DNA of 64,000 nt from Anaerococcus vaginalis ATCC 51170. GTDB taxonomy: Bacteria > Bacillota > Clostridia > Tissierellales > Peptoniphilaceae. The position numbers were made by a program, and so were the translations under genes. Positions 19,601 through 27,871 of the stretch are shown piece by piece. Each line of letters begins with the position of its first letter. Position 1 is the stretch's first letter. The notes below the pieces were generated by a model, which was not told the DNA's origin, searched no databases, and worked only from the letters and a program-made list of their open reading frames with translations. The stretch is from positions 389,453 through 453,452 of the forward strand of contig NZ_GG700527.1 of NCBI RefSeq assembly GCF_000163295.1, given 5' to 3'.

Positions 19601-21294
19601 ATGATATTAGAAATAAGCTAGTAGATATGGGAATACCAAAAGAAGAAATAGCCTTTATCCACGAAGCAGATACAGACAAACAAAAAGATGAACTATTCTC
19701 CAAGGTAAGAAGAGGAGAAGTAAGAGTATTATTAGGCTCTACTCAAAAAATGGGAGCAGGTACAAATGTACAGAACAAATTAATAGCCTTACACGATTTA
19801 GACGTCCCATGGAGACCGTCTGATCTAGAGCAAAGAAGTGGTAGAATTGTTCGTCAAGGCAATGAAAATGATAAGGTAAATATCTTTAGATATGTAACCG
19901 AGAATACATTTGACGCCTATTTGTGGCAGACAATAGAGAATAAGCAAAAATTCATATCTCAAATTATGACTTCAAAAACTCCAGTAAGAGTTGCAGAAGA
20001 TGTTGATGAAGCAAGTCTATCTTATTCAGAAATTAAGGCTTTAGCTACTGGCAATCCTCTAATTAAAGAAAAAATGGATTTAGATAACGAAGTTACAAAG
20101 CTAAAAATGCTGGAAGCAAACTACAAGTCTAATAAATATAAGCTTGAAGATAAGGTAAATAAAATTTATCCTCAAAGTATTTTAAAAACTGAAATGGAAA
20201 TAAAAGCAGTTAAAGAAGATATTGCAAGTGTAGAGAAATTAGGAGAAGGAGATAGCAAATTTACTTCAATCAGTCTAGGGACAAATAAAATTTTAGATAA
20301 GAAAGAAGCTGGAGAGAAGCTATTAGAAGAAATAAAAAAGGTAAAGATAAATGATAGCAAGGTTATTGGTAAATATAGAAATTTAGACTTACAAGTTTCA
20401 TATAACTTTATGACTAATACTCACACCTTTAAACTTTTAGGAAAAGCAGAATACTTTGGAGAGTTTTCAAACTCTACTGATGGTAATATAACAAGACTTG
20501 ATAATGCCATTGAAAAAATGCCTGCAAGACTTGAGAGGTTAAATCAAAACCTTGAAAACTATAAAGAATCTTTAGAAAATGCCAAAGTAGAACTGACTAA
20601 ACCATTTGAAAAAGCAGATGAGTTAAGGGATAAGACACTAAGACTAGCTGAAATTAATAAACTTTTAGATATGGGAGAAGTAGAAGAATTAGAAAACCAA
20701 TCACCACTATTAGAAGATTTAAAGAGGGCGATAGTTGATTATTCTAACTACGAGTTTTCAGAATCTAATAGCTATGAAGACTTTGACAAATTATATCCTG
20801 ATTTAAGCCATATAGGACTTGCCTATACAGAAACACCTGATGGGAAGCATTCTATTCAATATGAGGTAAATTTGGAAGAAAAAACATGGACTCAGTATGT
20901 AGATAATGTAGCTATTAGAACAGAATCTTTTGTAGAAGAAGATGTATCTAATTCACAAGCTCTTAAAGATATGACTGAAGCCATAAAGATGTCAAGTTTT
21001 GATAATCTGGTATCAGTAGATGAAGAAGATTTAAAACAAGCACTAGGATTAGAAATAGATGATGATGGAAACTTCTATGATCCACTAGCAAAAGATCTAG
21101 ACAATGACGGAATACCAGATAGGTATGACAATGATTTTAAAGATAGTGATTACTTTGAATCAACTTATGATGTAGAGGATAATCTACACGCAAGAGAAGA
21201 GAAACCATCAATATTGGGACAAATATCCAAATTTAAATCAGAAGAAGAAAAAGATAAGAATCAAGAAAAAAGTGAAAAAGGACAAGAACGATAG
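13651..21294 (+). CDS. Giant ArdC-like/N6-methylase/SNF2-helicase fusion protein (element A)
   Basis: A 2547-residue polyprotein-like fusion typical of Tn1549-family elements. Residues 1-120 resemble the ArdC/LtrC-type N-terminal DNA-binding domain ([18 protein letters not shown]...RGQKGIP). Residues 255-410 are a low-complexity Arg/Glu/Gly/Asp linker that overlaps a second gene (14435-14869). Associated domains cover about 430-700. A methylase domain has motif [11 protein letters not shown] near 865 and GNVPFG in place of NPPY. An SNF2-type helicase has Walker A GAGKT (1572-1576), DEAH (1733-1736), ATGTPISNS and the C-terminal GAGTNVQ...[13 protein letters not shown] block. It ends with a calcium-loop-like motif [14 protein letters not shown] near 2485. 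It probably unwinds or remodels element DNA and may modify it after transfer. ATG has AAGGAGG 7 nt upstream. Walker A is preceded by HVV where the paralogue has HEV. Confidence 0.9.
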   Translation: MQVNDFKNIQEAIKYEVLQDEKEYLKLLKVIGNNQKYDFSSQLSIYNKEPEARACATFDMWKKYFGRVVMRGQKGIPILVGSNVNQKISYIFDISQTTSMDRNINEVSLWQFDHENHNEALKEIIRDFSFEASDSLNENIFSLSRIYGDKYINLALADLRIDIEDRLSFEKFMRDSISYAVANRFNTVYPMDMENLKNNFSRINTISLEQIGLVISRVSEDIIDSTIEKSKEIDRARLLTERAAADYNRDIENTNEDRGGQNDLYRRDDRSRSRDGRVFTDGSDRGNSDEDRRENLGHDGEGYGIYGEISESDLRSSKTVLSGRQRGHGELEETSGNVRGENTFESSEGNSESGSGLYQERESENDESPRIDREDDERESRRIPRTDEQLDGNSQENGNQGIRGSLENEISQEKEADEASFFDDKNIENRKDYWIVEFNENHELVPDYSGQVVTKDLIDILRQKDIDVKDHNQTLGENEFGEMTDDYIGYFKFYFDHYIDGEVVEHYRIDLGDGEEVNERDFSYLEEQVELSEEKSLQEEVKEKIESKFKIGDQVRYKDKDFTITDFDELSGGLKTVTIRDNMEYMGGMIRGSEVIPYRNDLYLEEIFENLSQTSEKLAVKVGKEFILEDENTFDGINLIETETKVEVNGEEFPLYKGETFEESRKIDDLLDSGNYEIYKLSEHEKQIERQVEQESFIDNHNPEIDQMMDRYNVPREASENLLRGKEDLKNLDYEPNKERLSFARNYDLKNHIYSEYLTPSERLDKNIKAIKMLKRLENENRSPREYEQAYLADYLGWGGLADVFDEEKGGQWLEARNILKENLSNEEYLNAKESTLTSFYTPREVMDGIYKTLTDMGFKTGNILEPSAGVGNFIGNMPSEIQGSKVYGVEKDSLSGRIARELYPEVNIQIKGFEETNFSNNFFDLVIGNVPFGDFKVNDREYNRNNFLIHDYFFAKSIDKVRNGGIIAFITSSGTMDKKDESVRKYINARCEFLGAMRLPNTTFKGLAGTEVTSDIIFLKKRDSVIERDDDWIHLSTDKKGLTYNKYFVDNPQMVLGDMKEVSGRFGNTITCDEKEDENLKDLMDLASKEISSNSKYEEVELLEDEELSLPATDDVKNFSYTIIDEEVYLRENSVLIKQNISDKNKEKIKDYLDVMNALKDVIEKQKEDFSDEEIKESQAKLNEVYDNFSKKHGFINSLSNTRALKEDSNFPLVSSIEILDDEDNFKAKSDIFSKRTITKAKVVDHVDTSLEALVLSVSQKGYVDFEYMESITSKDKDTLIGELEGEIFLDIKDTDLINNRMPFENFNNDDPFHFSYVSADEYLSGNIREKIGYLNSYIGEIENVIDLAPSEKKDTLLNELGKLKYQREKLQEVMPEELTASDINVRLGATWIPQKDIEDFTFNLLKTPGYDRWNINVRFSPHTSEWNIEGKSVDSTNDLANMTYGTSRVNAYKLIENALNLKDTKVFDQVINDDGSKTSVLNKKETMLASQKQELIKEEFKNWIFEDPNRRYRLEKIYNEKFNSIRNREFDGSNLTFDGMNTEIRLREHQKNAIARTLYGGNTLLAHVVGAGKTFEMVASAMESKKLGLTSKSLFVVPNHLTTQIGREFMQLYPSANIMVADKKDFQPKNRKRFIGRIATGEYDAVIIGHSQFEKIPMSKEYQVRHIQDQIDDIVSFIDENKRNRGENFTVKQLEKTKKKLLVRLEKLNDDFKKDDVITFEELGVDKLFIDEAHNYKNLFLHTKMRNVAGIGQSEAFKSSDMYMKCRYMDEMTDGKGVVFATGTPISNSMTELYTMQRYLQYDDLKARGLEHFDAWASTFGETENTFELSPEGTGYRQKTRFSKFYNLPELMSMFKEVADIKTSDMLNLPVPEANFEVIKTKPTEEQKEILEAISERADAVRNNQVEPTEDNMLKITNDGKKLALDQRLINPLLPDDPNSKVNVCVKNIFSIWDKTKENSSTQLVFSDMSTPKGDGEFNIYDDIRNKLVDMGIPKEEIAFIHEADTDKQKDELFSKVRRGEVRVLLGSTQKMGAGTNVQNKLIALHDLDVPWRPSDLEQRSGRIVRQGNENDKVNIFRYVTENTFDAYLWQTIENKQKFISQIMTSKTPVRVAEDVDEASLSYSEIKALATGNPLIKEKMDLDNEVTKLKMLEANYKSNKYKLEDKVNKIYPQSILKTEMEIKAVKEDIASVEKLGEGDSKFTSISLGTNKILDKKEAGEKLLEEIKKVKINDSKVIGKYRNLDLQVSYNFMTNTHTFKLLGKAEYFGEFSNSTDGNITRLDNAIEKMPARLERLNQNLENYKESLENAKVELTKPFEKADELRDKTLRLAEINKLLDMGEVEELENQSPLLEDLKRAIVDYSNYEFSESNSYEDFDKLYPDLSHIGLAYTETPDGKHSIQYEVNLEEKTWTQYVDNVAIRTESFVEEDVSNSQALKDMTEAIKMSSFDNLVSVDEEDLKQALGLEIDDDGNFYDPLAKDLDNDGIPDRYDNDFKDSDYFESTYDVEDNLHAREEKPSILGQISKFKSEEEKDKNQEKSEKGQER
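14435..14869 (+). CDS. tnpV: TnpV-like protein overprinted in the +1 frame of the giant gene (A)
   Basis: A 144-residue protein fully inside the giant gene. Its C-terminal half ([10 protein letters not shown]...[29 protein letters not shown], given in pieces) has the layout of TnpV proteins, whose hallmarks are a TLL..L..HL segment, a KxAQGxTExLKxEN segment and a terminal EIxxxE. It starts at ATG 14435 behind GAGGAGG (14423-14429) with a 5-nt spacer, a strong ribosome site inside another gene. An in-frame ATG at 14414 lies upstream of that site. The paralogous giant gene has a similar nested gene at 53020 in the same relative frame. TnpV function is unknown to me; the name refers to transposon-associated small proteins. 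Confidence 0.7.
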   Translation: MIYIDEMIGQEVEMDEFSQMEATEEIAMKIEEKTLDMMEKDMEFMERFPNPTYAVLRLSYLVGSEDMENWKKLQEMYEEKTLLNHLKEIQNQAVDFIKREKVKMMKAQGLTEKMMKENPEEYQGQMNNLMATVRRMAIKEYVEA

Positions 21295-21295
21295 A

Positions 21296-21320
21296 GGAGG
21301 GCTAATAGCTCTCCTTATTT
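21296..21320 (+). terminator. Weak terminator or attenuator hairpin between giant gene and SSB-like gene
   Basis: GGAGGGCT (21296-21303) pairs with AGCTCTCC (21307-21314) over a 3-nt loop with one G-U pair, then TTATTT. The weak T tract suggests partial termination. The next ribosome site (AAGGAGG) follows within 10-15 nt. Confidence 0.5.
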
Positions 21321-21337
21321 AGTACAAGGAGGAAATT

Positions 21338-21997
21338 ATGGAATACAAAGATATTAGAGAAAATTTAGAAGAAATGATGAATGATAACTACAAGGATTTT
21401 ATAAAAGCACTTGTGAGCATAGAAAAAGGTGTCAATGATGAAAAGGCACTTGAAGAAGTCTATGTTTTATATATGAACAATGACACAACAGGTCTACTAA
21501 GTGATGACTTTGACTATATGATTGATGATATGAAAGAACAAGGAAAGCTCATTGAAAATACCAATGAACTTGAAGAAAAAGACGACCTTATAAATCTCGT
21601 GGGTAATATAGCTGGAAAAGTAGAAAATCTTGAACGAGAAAATGCTAATGGAGAAAAATTCAAAGTAAGTAACTTTTCTCTTGTTTCAAAAGATGACGAT
21701 GGAAATAAAGTTTATACCAATTGTTCAGCATATGGAGATAAGACAAAAGATTTAGAGAACTTAAAACAAGGAGATTTTGTTAAAATATTTGGTCAAGTAA
21801 AAACAAGCATTGACAACAACGGAAAGGAACATAAGAATGTCCGTATTTTGTTTTATAAGCTTTTAAAAGCAAAAGAACAAATGAAAGGACAAGAAAAAAA
21901 GAAAGAGTCTGTGCTTGGAGAAATCAAAAAATATCAGACTGAAGATAAGGGAAAGCCTAAAGAAAAGAAAGAAACATCAAAAGAAGCTGAAAGATAA
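21338..21997 (+). CDS. SSB-like OB-fold protein with N-terminal helical extension (element A)
   Basis: Residues 1-85 are a helical acidic domain (YKDIRENLEEMMNDNYKDFIKAL...DYMIDDMKEQGKL, in pieces). Residues 87-185 look like a single-strand-DNA-binding OB fold (NLVGNIAGKVENLE, KFKVSNFSLVSKDDDGNK, CSAYGDK, GDFVKIFGQV). The Lys/Glu-rich tail ends EAER. It probably coats transferred single-stranded DNA; the fold is inferred from pattern, not shown. It follows the giant gene by 43 nt. A near copy is cut by the window end (63382), and a tail fragment of a third version lies at 27872-28009. Confidence 0.75.
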   Translation: MEYKDIRENLEEMMNDNYKDFIKALVSIEKGVNDEKALEEVYVLYMNNDTTGLLSDDFDYMIDDMKEQGKLIENTNELEEKDDLINLVGNIAGKVENLERENANGEKFKVSNFSLVSKDDDGNKVYTNCSAYGDKTKDLENLKQGDFVKIFGQVKTSIDNNGKEHKNVRILFYKLLKAKEQMKGQEKKKESVLGEIKKYQTEDKGKPKEKKETSKEAER

Positions 21998-22003
21998 ACT
22001 TAT

Positions 22004-22041
22004 GGTCGGTGTGGTCTTAGTACTGCACCGACTCTTTTTTT
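22004..22041 (+). terminator. Terminator after the element A SSB-like gene
   Basis: GGTCGGTG (22004-22011) pairs with CACCGACT (22026-22033), one terminal G-U pair, followed by C and seven T. Confidence 0.8.
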
Positions 22042-22055
22042 GTTTGGAGGAAAAA

Positions 22056-22186
22056 AGAGGAGAGAACACTATCTCTCCATATCCTTGCCCATATAAATTC
22101 CTAGTTTTTTCGTATCCTGTAAAGATCGTCCATTGTTTTTTTGAGGAAGAATACTCTCGCATAAGGGTATTCTTTTTTTGTTCAGT
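22056..22186. repeat. Left copy of a ~130-bp direct repeat (relaxase 3' end)
   Basis: This segment matches 27496-27627 in the same orientation with scattered mismatches and small indels. Shared blocks include CACTATCTCTCCAT, CCATATAAATTCC, TTTTTTCGTATC and TTTGAGGAAGAATACTC. The repeats bracket the regulator/ABC-transporter cassette, which points to duplication or homologous recombination at a relaxase 3' end. The start of the copy includes a hairpin (22059-22078) that works as a terminator on the minus strand. Confidence 0.75.
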
Positions 22187-22196
22187 TTATTAAATC
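22069..22196 (-). pseudogene. Frameshifted 3' remnant of a relaxase gene (left copy)
   Basis: On the minus strand this encodes the last ~40 codons of the relaxase fragment found at 27511-27871, but split between frames. One frame gives LMREYSSSK, another gives DTKKLGIYMGKDMER followed by TAG. The intact version reads LMQEYSSSK...KNYGIYMDKEMER. The stop codon sits in a 7-bp hairpin (GGAGAGA/TCTCTCC) followed by a T tract when read on the minus strand, i.e. the original relaxase terminator. No upstream relaxase sequence remains; the cassette promoter region begins directly after it. Confidence 0.65.
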
Positions 22197-22255
22197 TGTA
22201 TAAAGACAAAATGTAAAAAATGGTTGTAAACAATCTTTTAAAAATCAAATAAAAA

Positions 22256-22284
22256 TTGAATATAATCAATAAAAGTGATATAAT
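22256..22284 (+). promoter_or_regulatory. Promoter of the regulator/two-component genes
   Basis: TTGAAT (22256-22261), a 17-nt spacer and TATAAT (22279-22284) lie 36 nt before the Xre-type gene. This is a near-consensus housekeeping promoter. Confidence 0.65.
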
Positions 22285-22320
22285 TACTCCGAAAATCGTT
22301 ACAAAGAAAAGAGGATTAGT

Positions 22321-22533
22321 ATGGCATTGAATTATAAACCATTATGGATACTATTGGCGAAGAAAAGTTTGAAGAAAACAGATGTAATAGTTATGGCAGG
22401 GATTACCACTAATGTTATGGCACAGATGGGAAAAAATAAGCCTATAACACTTAAAAACTTAGAAAAAATATGTAAGTCTTTAGATTGTACACCGAATGAT
22501 GTATTTTCCTTTGATGATAATTATATTGAATAA
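22321..22533 (+). CDS. Small Xre/Cro-CI type HTH regulator
   Basis: A 70-residue protein that is essentially one helix-turn-helix domain (LKKTDVIVMAGITTNVMAQMG ... ITLKNLEKICKSLDC, in pieces), like the YozG-type small Cro/CI regulators. It is the first gene behind the promoter at 22256 and lies 20 nt before the response regulator. It probably represses or tunes the cassette. Ribosome site AGAGGA precedes ATG 22321. Confidence 0.8.
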   Translation: MALNYKPLWILLAKKSLKKTDVIVMAGITTNVMAQMGKNKPITLKNLEKICKSLDCTPNDVFSFDDNYIE

Positions 22534-22553
22534 GAAGTATGGAGTTATGAGAT

Positions 22554-23252
22554 ATGAGAGAGATAATAATTATAGATGATGATATTGCATTATGTAATTT
22601 AATTAAAAAGTGTTTAAGTACTGATGGATATTCTGTTGATATTGCCAATAATGGATTAGACGGATATAAGAAAATACGAAATGCAAATAATTTGTGTCTG
22701 ATTTTATTAGATATTATGCTTCCTGATTTTGATGGGTTTCAAGTTCTGGAGATGATAAGGGAAGAATGCACTATTCCGGTTTTAATGCTGACTGCGAAGT
22801 CTGATGATGATTCAAAAATTTATGGACTTAAACAAGGTGCTGATGACTATTTGACAAAGCCATTTAATATAAATGAACTTAAGGCAAGAGTTGAAGCTAT
22901 GGTTCGTAGATATATAGATTTCAATCAGAAAAGCACAGACCAGTCTGATATACTCACAATAGATGGTATGCAAATAGATAAGGAAAATAGAATTGTAAAA
23001 ATAAGTGATAATAACATAGAATTAACAAATAAAGAATTTGATTTATTGTATTTTCTTGCGTCTAATAAAGGGAGGATTTTTACAAAAAAACAAATATATA
23101 CGAATGTTTGGGAAGAAGATTATCTTTTTGATGATAGTAATATCATGTCTTTTATCAGTAAGCTTCGAAAAAAAATAGAGCCTAACCCTGAAGAACCAAC
23201 TTATATTTTGACAGTTAGGGGCGTGGGTTATCGTTTTAGTAAGGGGGTATGA
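22554..23252 (+). CDS. OmpR-family response regulator
   Basis: The receiver domain (1-120) has the acidic pocket Asp8-Asp10, phospho-acceptor Asp53 in LLDIMLP, Thr near 79 (LMLTAK) and Lys near 102 (LTKPF). A C-terminal winged-helix DNA-binding domain (about 130-230) ends in VRGVGYRF. At 232 residues it has normal length. Its histidine kinase follows after 3 nt and an ABC exporter after that. By analogy with CprR/VanR/LanR-type systems it likely switches on the exporter in response to peptide antibiotics. The downstream promoter at 24230 carries a direct repeat fit for an OmpR-type dimer. Confidence 0.93.
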   Translation: MREIIIIDDDIALCNLIKKCLSTDGYSVDIANNGLDGYKKIRNANNLCLILLDIMLPDFDGFQVLEMIREECTIPVLMLTAKSDDDSKIYGLKQGADDYLTKPFNINELKARVEAMVRRYIDFNQKSTDQSDILTIDGMQIDKENRIVKISDNNIELTNKEFDLLYFLASNKGRIFTKKQIYTNVWEEDYLFDDSNIMSFISKLRKKIEPNPEEPTYILTVRGVGYRFSKGV

Positions 23253-23255
23253 TAT

Positions 23256-24164
23256 ATGGATGTAAAAATCATCATAATCTTATTATTGATATTTGTAATT
23301 TTTTGTTTGTTAAAAAAAATTACCAACATAAAAAAAGAAATAAACAGTATTCAGGAAGTACTCGTTGATATAAAAAATGGTGATTACAATCGCAGAATTT
23401 TAATTAAGAAAAATGAAACTACAGAAAAGATCTGTCATGATATAAATGAGATAACTCTACAAAGTCAGAACAAGCTAATAGAACAAAAGCAGTCAGAACA
23501 GGCGTATAAATCACTTATGACAAGTTTGTCTCATGATGTGAAAACTCCTTTAGCATCTATGGTCGGGTATTTGGAAGCAGTGCAAGAGGGAATTGTTACG
23601 GGAGATGAGAAGGAAGATTATATAAAAATTTCTTTAAGTAAGGCACATTACTTGAAGGATTTTGTAGAAAAACTCTTTGATTGGGTAAAGTTGGATTCAG
23701 GAGAATGGAAGTTTTCTTTTGTAGATAAAGACCTGAATGAATTAACAAGAAATGTGATAAGCGACTGGATTCCTATTTTTGAAGAAAAACATATAAGTTA
23801 TGAAATTGAAATTCCGGAACAGGAATTCTATATAAAGATAGATGAAAATGCCTATTTTAGGAGCTTAAACAATATTATAAACAATATTATTATTCACAGT
23901 AATTGTGATAGAGTACACTTGAAATTAGAAGAATCGGATACAAAAGCTACTTTGATGATTTTAGATAATGGAAATGGTATAAGTGAAAAGGACTTACCAT
24001 ATATATTTGATAGGATGTATCAGGCAGATAGTTCAAGATTAACAAAAGGATCGGGACTTGGCTTATCAATTGCTAAAGAATTGTTAAGAGTGAATAATGC
24101 CAAAATAAGGGTAAGTAGTATACCTAACATAAAAACTGTCTTTACTGTGGAGTTTGCAATGTAA
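23256..24164 (+). CDS. Membrane sensor histidine kinase with short N-terminal sensor
   Basis: One membrane helix at residues 4-20 (KIIIILLLIFVIFCLL), a HAMP-like linker, then a dimerization domain with His93 in SLSHDVKTPL. The HATPase domain has an N box (NNIINNIIIHS), G1 DNGNGI and G2 GSGLGLSIAKEL. At 302 residues with hardly any external loop it resembles intramembrane-sensing kinases that work with an ABC transporter, which then often acts as the real sensor. It is the partner of the preceding regulator. A terminator at 24179 separates it from the transporter genes. Confidence 0.92.
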   Translation: MDVKIIIILLLIFVIFCLLKKITNIKKEINSIQEVLVDIKNGDYNRRILIKKNETTEKICHDINEITLQSQNKLIEQKQSEQAYKSLMTSLSHDVKTPLASMVGYLEAVQEGIVTGDEKEDYIKISLSKAHYLKDFVEKLFDWVKLDSGEWKFSFVDKDLNELTRNVISDWIPIFEEKHISYEIEIPEQEFYIKIDENAYFRSLNNIINNIIIHSNCDRVHLKLEESDTKATLMILDNGNGISEKDLPYIFDRMYQADSSRLTKGSGLGLSIAKELLRVNNAKIRVSSIPNIKTVFTVEFAM

Positions 24165-24178
24165 GTAGCTGATTTAGA

Positions 24179-24201
24179 AAGCCCCTTTTGGGGCTTTTTT
24201 T
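24179..24201 (+). terminator. Terminator after the two-component genes
   Basis: AAGCCCC, loop TTTT, GGGGCTT, then a T tract. A compact, perfect stem. Confidence 0.92.
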
Positions 24202-24229
24202 ATTGAAACAAGATAAAAACAAGGGTGTC

Positions 24230-24261
24230 GCAAGATTATGGCAAGGTTAATCATTTATAAT
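24230..24261 (+). promoter_or_regulatory. Activator-dependent promoter of the ABC transporter operon
   Basis: TATAAT at 24256-24261 has no recognisable -35 box at the right distance (AGATTA there). Instead GCAAGA (24230-24235) and GCAAGG (24241-24246) repeat at an 11-nt step over the -35 region. One helical turn is the usual spacing of OmpR-family half-sites. I infer control by the regulator at 22554. Confidence 0.5.
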
Positions 24262-24283
24262 ATTTATTGTAAGGAGGTGCGAT

Positions 24284-25051
24284 ATGTTCTTGATAAAAGC
24301 TGAAATAAAAAAATGGAAGAGAAGTAAAATTTTGATAGGTATTATTATACTAACTGTTATCTTGAATTTGTTTGCAATTGAAAGAGCATTTTCAATTTCA
24401 AGAGAAAGTCCTATCATGGATAGTTTTGGAGACTTATATTGTTTAGCGTTTAAGAATATAACTTTTGTGTTCTTGCCAATCGTAATTGGAATGATTTCTA
24501 CAATGTTATTTTTTGACGAAAGGAAGAATGACACTTTAAAGAATGTACTAATAACTTCGGTTAGTAGATTTGAAGTATTTTTTGCGAAATTTATTTTGAT
24601 AGAATTACTGACTATATTTTTGATGGTATTAACATATATGTCATCAGTTTTGGGTGCAGTATTAAGTGCCGGATTCGTAGATTTTAATTTAATTACATTA
24701 AAAGAGGCAGCAATATTATATATGCTTGCAGCTTTATTAATTCCGATTGCAATGCTTCCGGTAATTTATATTGCTACTTTTTCTAAGAGTTATGTTTTAC
24801 CTATTTCTATGTGCTTGCTTTATTTAGGAATTGGGATATTTGGAGCTTCGATATTAGTTCATATACATCCGCTTGCAAGTTTATTAGGGGTTTATCAAAA
24901 TGTATCATCGGCTGCCAAAGAAATGGTAGAAAACAGTATAGGTGGATATTCATTAAATGTATCGCAGTTTAGTTGTTTGTTACATATTTTAACAATTGGA
25001 ACACTATTTTTTGTGTTCTCTATAAAATCTATGAAAAGACAAAATTATTAA
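24284..25051 (+). CDS. ABC-2 type permease (lantibiotic-immunity/bacitracin-export type), first of three
   Basis: A 255-residue membrane protein with six predicted helices, starting with a basic segment (KAEIKKWKRSKI) and helix IGIIILTVILNLFAI. Between helices lies the DERKNDTLKNVLITSVSR stretch seen in LanE/LanG/MutE-type permeases. It would form the membrane part of an exporter that removes peptide antibiotics from the membrane. Start ATG 24284 with AAGGAGGTG upstream. The ATPase gene follows after 14 nt. Confidence 0.85.
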   Translation: MFLIKAEIKKWKRSKILIGIIILTVILNLFAIERAFSISRESPIMDSFGDLYCLAFKNITFVFLPIVIGMISTMLFFDERKNDTLKNVLITSVSRFEVFFAKFILIELLTIFLMVLTYMSSVLGAVLSAGFVDFNLITLKEAAILYMLAALLIPIAMLPVIYIATFSKSYVLPISMCLLYLGIGIFGASILVHIHPLASLLGVYQNVSSAAKEMVENSIGGYSLNVSQFSCLLHILTIGTLFFVFSIKSMKRQNY

Positions 25052-25065
25052 GGAGAAAAAAGAAA

Positions 25066-25989
25066 ATGAAAAACTATATTATTGAAACAAAGAATTTAAC
25101 AAAAATGTATGGAGAACAAAAGGCTGTAAATTCGGTAAATTTACACATTGAAAAAGGTTCTATATACGGGCTATTAGGACGAAATGGAGCAGGAAAGACC
25201 ACTATTATGAAGATGATACTGGGACTTACTGATATTACGAATGGTGAAGTAAGTGTTTTTAACCAAAATATAAAAGGTAATGAGAAAAAGATTTATCCAA
25301 GAATTGGTGCGATTATTGAAACACCCGGATTTTATCCTAATCTTACAGGGACGGAGAATTTGGAAATATTTGCACTGCTTAGAGGAACGGCTTTCCCTGA
25401 TGCGGTAAAAAATGCTTTAGAAGTAGTTGGCTTACCACATAAAGATAAGAAACTATTCGGAAATTACTCTTTAGGAATGAAGCAGAGACTTGGGATTGCT
25501 AATGCAATTTTACATGATCCAGAGGTTTTAATTTTAGATGAACCGACAAATGGCTTAGATCCCATTGGAATAGCGGAAGTTAGAAATTTTATAAAAGATT
25601 TAAGTATAAAAAAAGGAAAGACAATTTTAATCTCCAGTCATATTTTATCTGAAATAACACTTCTCGCTGATACAGTTGGCATTATAGATAAAGGGGTTCT
25701 TTTAGAAGAAAGCAGCATGGAAGAATTAAATAAAAAAAATAGAAAGTATATTATGTTGGAAGTGTCTGATGTATCAAAGACGACTATTGTGTTGGAAAAA
25801 GAGTTCGGAATAACCAACTATTCTGTTGAAGATAATAATCATGTAAAGATATATAGTCACGGATTAGATATGGCAAAAATTAATAAGTCATTAGTTATGA
25901 ATGGAATATCGGTGGCTTCATCACAAACCTGTAATGATTCTTTGGAAGATTACTTCAAGAAGATAACCGGAGGAGAGGGAATTGCTTAA
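25066..25989 (+). CDS. ABC transporter ATPase (LanF/BcrA/CprA type)
   Basis: A 307-residue ATPase with Walker A GRNGAGKT, signature YSLGMKQRLG, Walker B LILDEPTNGLDP and switch SSHILSE. The C-terminal part matches bacitracin/lantibiotic exporter ATPases. The start is ATG 25066 behind AGGAG (25051-25055). A longer frame back to 24973 would overlap the permease and lacks a ribosome site. Its end overlaps the next permease by 8 nt, so the ATPase and the following permease are translationally coupled. Target peptide unknown. Confidence 0.92.
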   Translation: MKNYIIETKNLTKMYGEQKAVNSVNLHIEKGSIYGLLGRNGAGKTTIMKMILGLTDITNGEVSVFNQNIKGNEKKIYPRIGAIIETPGFYPNLTGTENLEIFALLRGTAFPDAVKNALEVVGLPHKDKKLFGNYSLGMKQRLGIANAILHDPEVLILDEPTNGLDPIGIAEVRNFIKDLSIKKGKTILISSHILSEITLLADTVGIIDKGVLLEESSMEELNKKNRKYIMLEVSDVSKTTIVLEKEFGITNYSVEDNNHVKIYSHGLDMAKINKSLVMNGISVASSQTCNDSLEDYFKKITGGEGIA

Positions 25990-26713
25990 TTTAGTTAAAG
26001 TAGAGTTTCTAAAATTGAAAAGGAAAAAGATTGTTTGGATGATGTTTCTGGCAACACTCTTAATGCCATTGCTTGCCACTATATACTTTGGGAATATAGA
26101 CCTTTCAGACAATGCAATGAAATATTTCAAATGGACAATCTTTAGTTATAATTTATGGCTGATTTTACCAATTATATTAGGAATATTTTCCACAATGATT
26201 GTGTCTATGGAGTATGAAAATGACACTTTTAAAGCATTATGGATTGTTCCGATACAAAAGACGAAGCTTTTAATTAGCAAATTTATAATTGTGTTTTTAT
26301 ATACTTTAGTCTTTATGGGTTTATCAATTCTCTTTACACTTCTTTTTGGAAGAATTATTCATCATATAGAGATGGATCACTTTTTGTTGATTTTTCTCAT
26401 TAGAAAGTGTTTTGAGATTAGTGGACTTTTATCAGTTTCCATGCTGCCTATTTTATCTATCGCATTTTTAACAAAAAAATACATTTTACCGATTTGCATT
26501 ACGATTGTTTATGCCTTTTCGGGATTTGTAATTTTAATGGTTAATATGTATATACACCCATTATCAAGCTCTACAGCAATTGTTTTGAGGGATGTCCCGG
26601 GAATAATATTAAATCAGGATATAAATATATTTTATTCTCTTCTTTGTATAGGGATATGGGTCGTCGGATTTACAATAGTTACAAAATTATTATTGAAAAG
26701 GAGAGGATGGTAA
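25982..26713 (+). CDS. ABC-2 type permease, second of three
   Basis: A 243-residue six-helix membrane protein with the same internal landmark (MEYENDTFKALWIVPIQK) as its neighbours. TTG start at 25982 behind GGAGGAGAGG, overlapping the ATPase stop by 8 nt. It resembles LanE/LanG permeases. Three permeases with one ATPase recalls CprABC-type and LanFEG transporters, which give resistance to lantibiotics and other cationic peptides. Confidence 0.85.
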   Translation: MLNLVKVEFLKLKRKKIVWMMFLATLLMPLLATIYFGNIDLSDNAMKYFKWTIFSYNLWLILPIILGIFSTMIVSMEYENDTFKALWIVPIQKTKLLISKFIIVFLYTLVFMGLSILFTLLFGRIIHHIEMDHFLLIFLIRKCFEISGLLSVSMLPILSIAFLTKKYILPICITIVYAFSGFVILMVNMYIHPLSSSTAIVLRDVPGIILNQDINIFYSLLCIGIWVVGFTIVTKLLLKRRGW

Positions 26714-27466
26714 ATGAAGACACTTTTATTAGCTGAATATAAAAAACTTCACAGATCAAAATTGATATTTTTGCTTGTATTTGCACTCATAATGACTTTG
26801 GGAGTTGTTTTTCTTCAAGGACAATTTACATTTAGTGGGGAAAAGTATATAGACACATTTGGATGGTATATTTTACAGGTGCATTCTTTGACCACATATT
26901 TTGTCTTGCCAAGTTTGATAGCATTGTTTGGAGGATATATTATTTGTCGTGAGGAACAAGAAGATGTACTGAAATCATTAAGGCTAATACCGATAGACGA
27001 GAGTAATATGATTACTGCAAAAATGATAATTACTCTATTAGGTAGTATTTTTGTTTATTTAATACTATTTACGGCATCCTTAATTATAGAAGCGGTATTG
27101 CATTTACACGCAGTAAATATGAGTGAAGTAGTTCACTATTTTGTTGTATATGTATTAACTGGAATAAGCGTTTTTATGGTAATATCTCCAATTATTGCAC
27201 TTATTGGACTTGTTAAAAGGAGCTACTGGATAGCTCTGATTATCGCTGAGATATACTCTTTTGTGGGAATATTTTTTGCCTCAAAGGAAATTGTAAGAGC
27301 CATTTATCCAATATCATCTGTGTTTATTTTGTCAGGAGCGTATGAAACATCCATGTTGGAATTTGCGATTAGTGTACTTGTAAATTTTGGTTGTTGCTTT
27401 ATTTCATATAAAATATTAAAGGGCATGAAAGTTGGCAAAAAGAAAATAATTAGCAAAAGAAAATAG
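26714..27466 (+). CDS. ABC-2 type permease, third of three
   Basis: A 250-residue six-helix permease beginning LLLAEYKKLHRSKLIF, with CREEQEDVLKSLRLIPIDE after helix 2. It starts directly after the previous stop codon (TAAATG). It is the last gene of the operon. Downstream lies the right copy of the relaxase 3' repeat, whose hairpin (27501-27520) may also slow plus-strand transcription. Confidence 0.85.
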   Translation: MKTLLLAEYKKLHRSKLIFLLVFALIMTLGVVFLQGQFTFSGEKYIDTFGWYILQVHSLTTYFVLPSLIALFGGYIICREEQEDVLKSLRLIPIDESNMITAKMIITLLGSIFVYLILFTASLIIEAVLHLHAVNMSEVVHYFVVYVLTGISVFMVISPIIALIGLVKRSYWIALIIAEIYSFVGIFFASKEIVRAIYPISSVFILSGAYETSMLEFAISVLVNFGCCFISYKILKGMKVGKKKIISKRK

Positions 27467-27495
27467 TTGGAAAAATAAGTTGAAAGTAATTTTAA

Positions 27496-27627
27496 AGAGA
27501 GGAGAGGACACTATCTCTCCATCTCCTTATCCATATAAATTCCGTAATTTTTTCGTATCTTATAAAACTCATCCATAGTGGATTTTGAGGAAGAATACTC
27601 TTGCATAAGGGTGTTCTTTTTTTCTTG
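27496..27627. repeat. Right copy of the ~130-bp direct repeat (relaxase 3' end)
   Basis: Direct counterpart of 22056-22186. It is part of a longer relaxase fragment that continues to about 27871, so the left copy is the shorter one. Confidence 0.75.
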
Positions 27628-27871
27628 TAATTTATCGAGGTTTGATAGTATTTCTTTTGTGTTTGGCAGTTTTTTATAGTTTTCTAAAATTTCTTTAGCA
27701 GCTATTTTGTAGACGGAAAGTTCGCTATAATATTCTTCTGCAAATTGTTTGTCCTCAGGATTTTTCTTGTGGTATTTATATATTTCACGATACTTATTTA
27801 TAGTATTTACATTTTCCATATCTTGGGATAAACTCTTCATTTCAGTTTCAATTTTCTTTCTTTTGTCTTCT
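27511..27871 (-). pseudogene. C-terminal fragment of a MobA/VirD2-type relaxase (right copy)
   Basis: The minus strand encodes about 120 residues (LEDKRKKIETEMKSLSQDM ... DKQFAEEYYSELSVYKIAAK ... KNYGIYMDKEMER, in pieces). These match the coiled C-terminal tail of Tn1549-type relaxases: the IETEM..L, EKF/KQFxEEY.SEL..Y..A and LPN segments. Tyr-containing catalytic and HUH-type histidine motifs lie in the missing N-terminal part. The open frame runs back to about 27880 without a start of its own, and there it meets an SSB-like gene tail in the opposite orientation. ATG 27840 could give a 109-residue product, but nothing supports its expression. Confidence 0.75.

Noticed and set aside
22198-22320. 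Transfer origin (oriT) next to the left relaxase remnant
   Set aside because: No convincing inverted repeat with nick-like sequence was seen; this end is the 3' end of the relaxase gene, while oriT normally lies at its 5' side.
27749-27871. Possible longer plus-strand gene upstream of the SSB-like tail fragment (start at 27749)
   Set aside because: This part is the reverse of the relaxase fragment, which shows family similarity on the minus strand. Only the part from 27872 matches a known protein.
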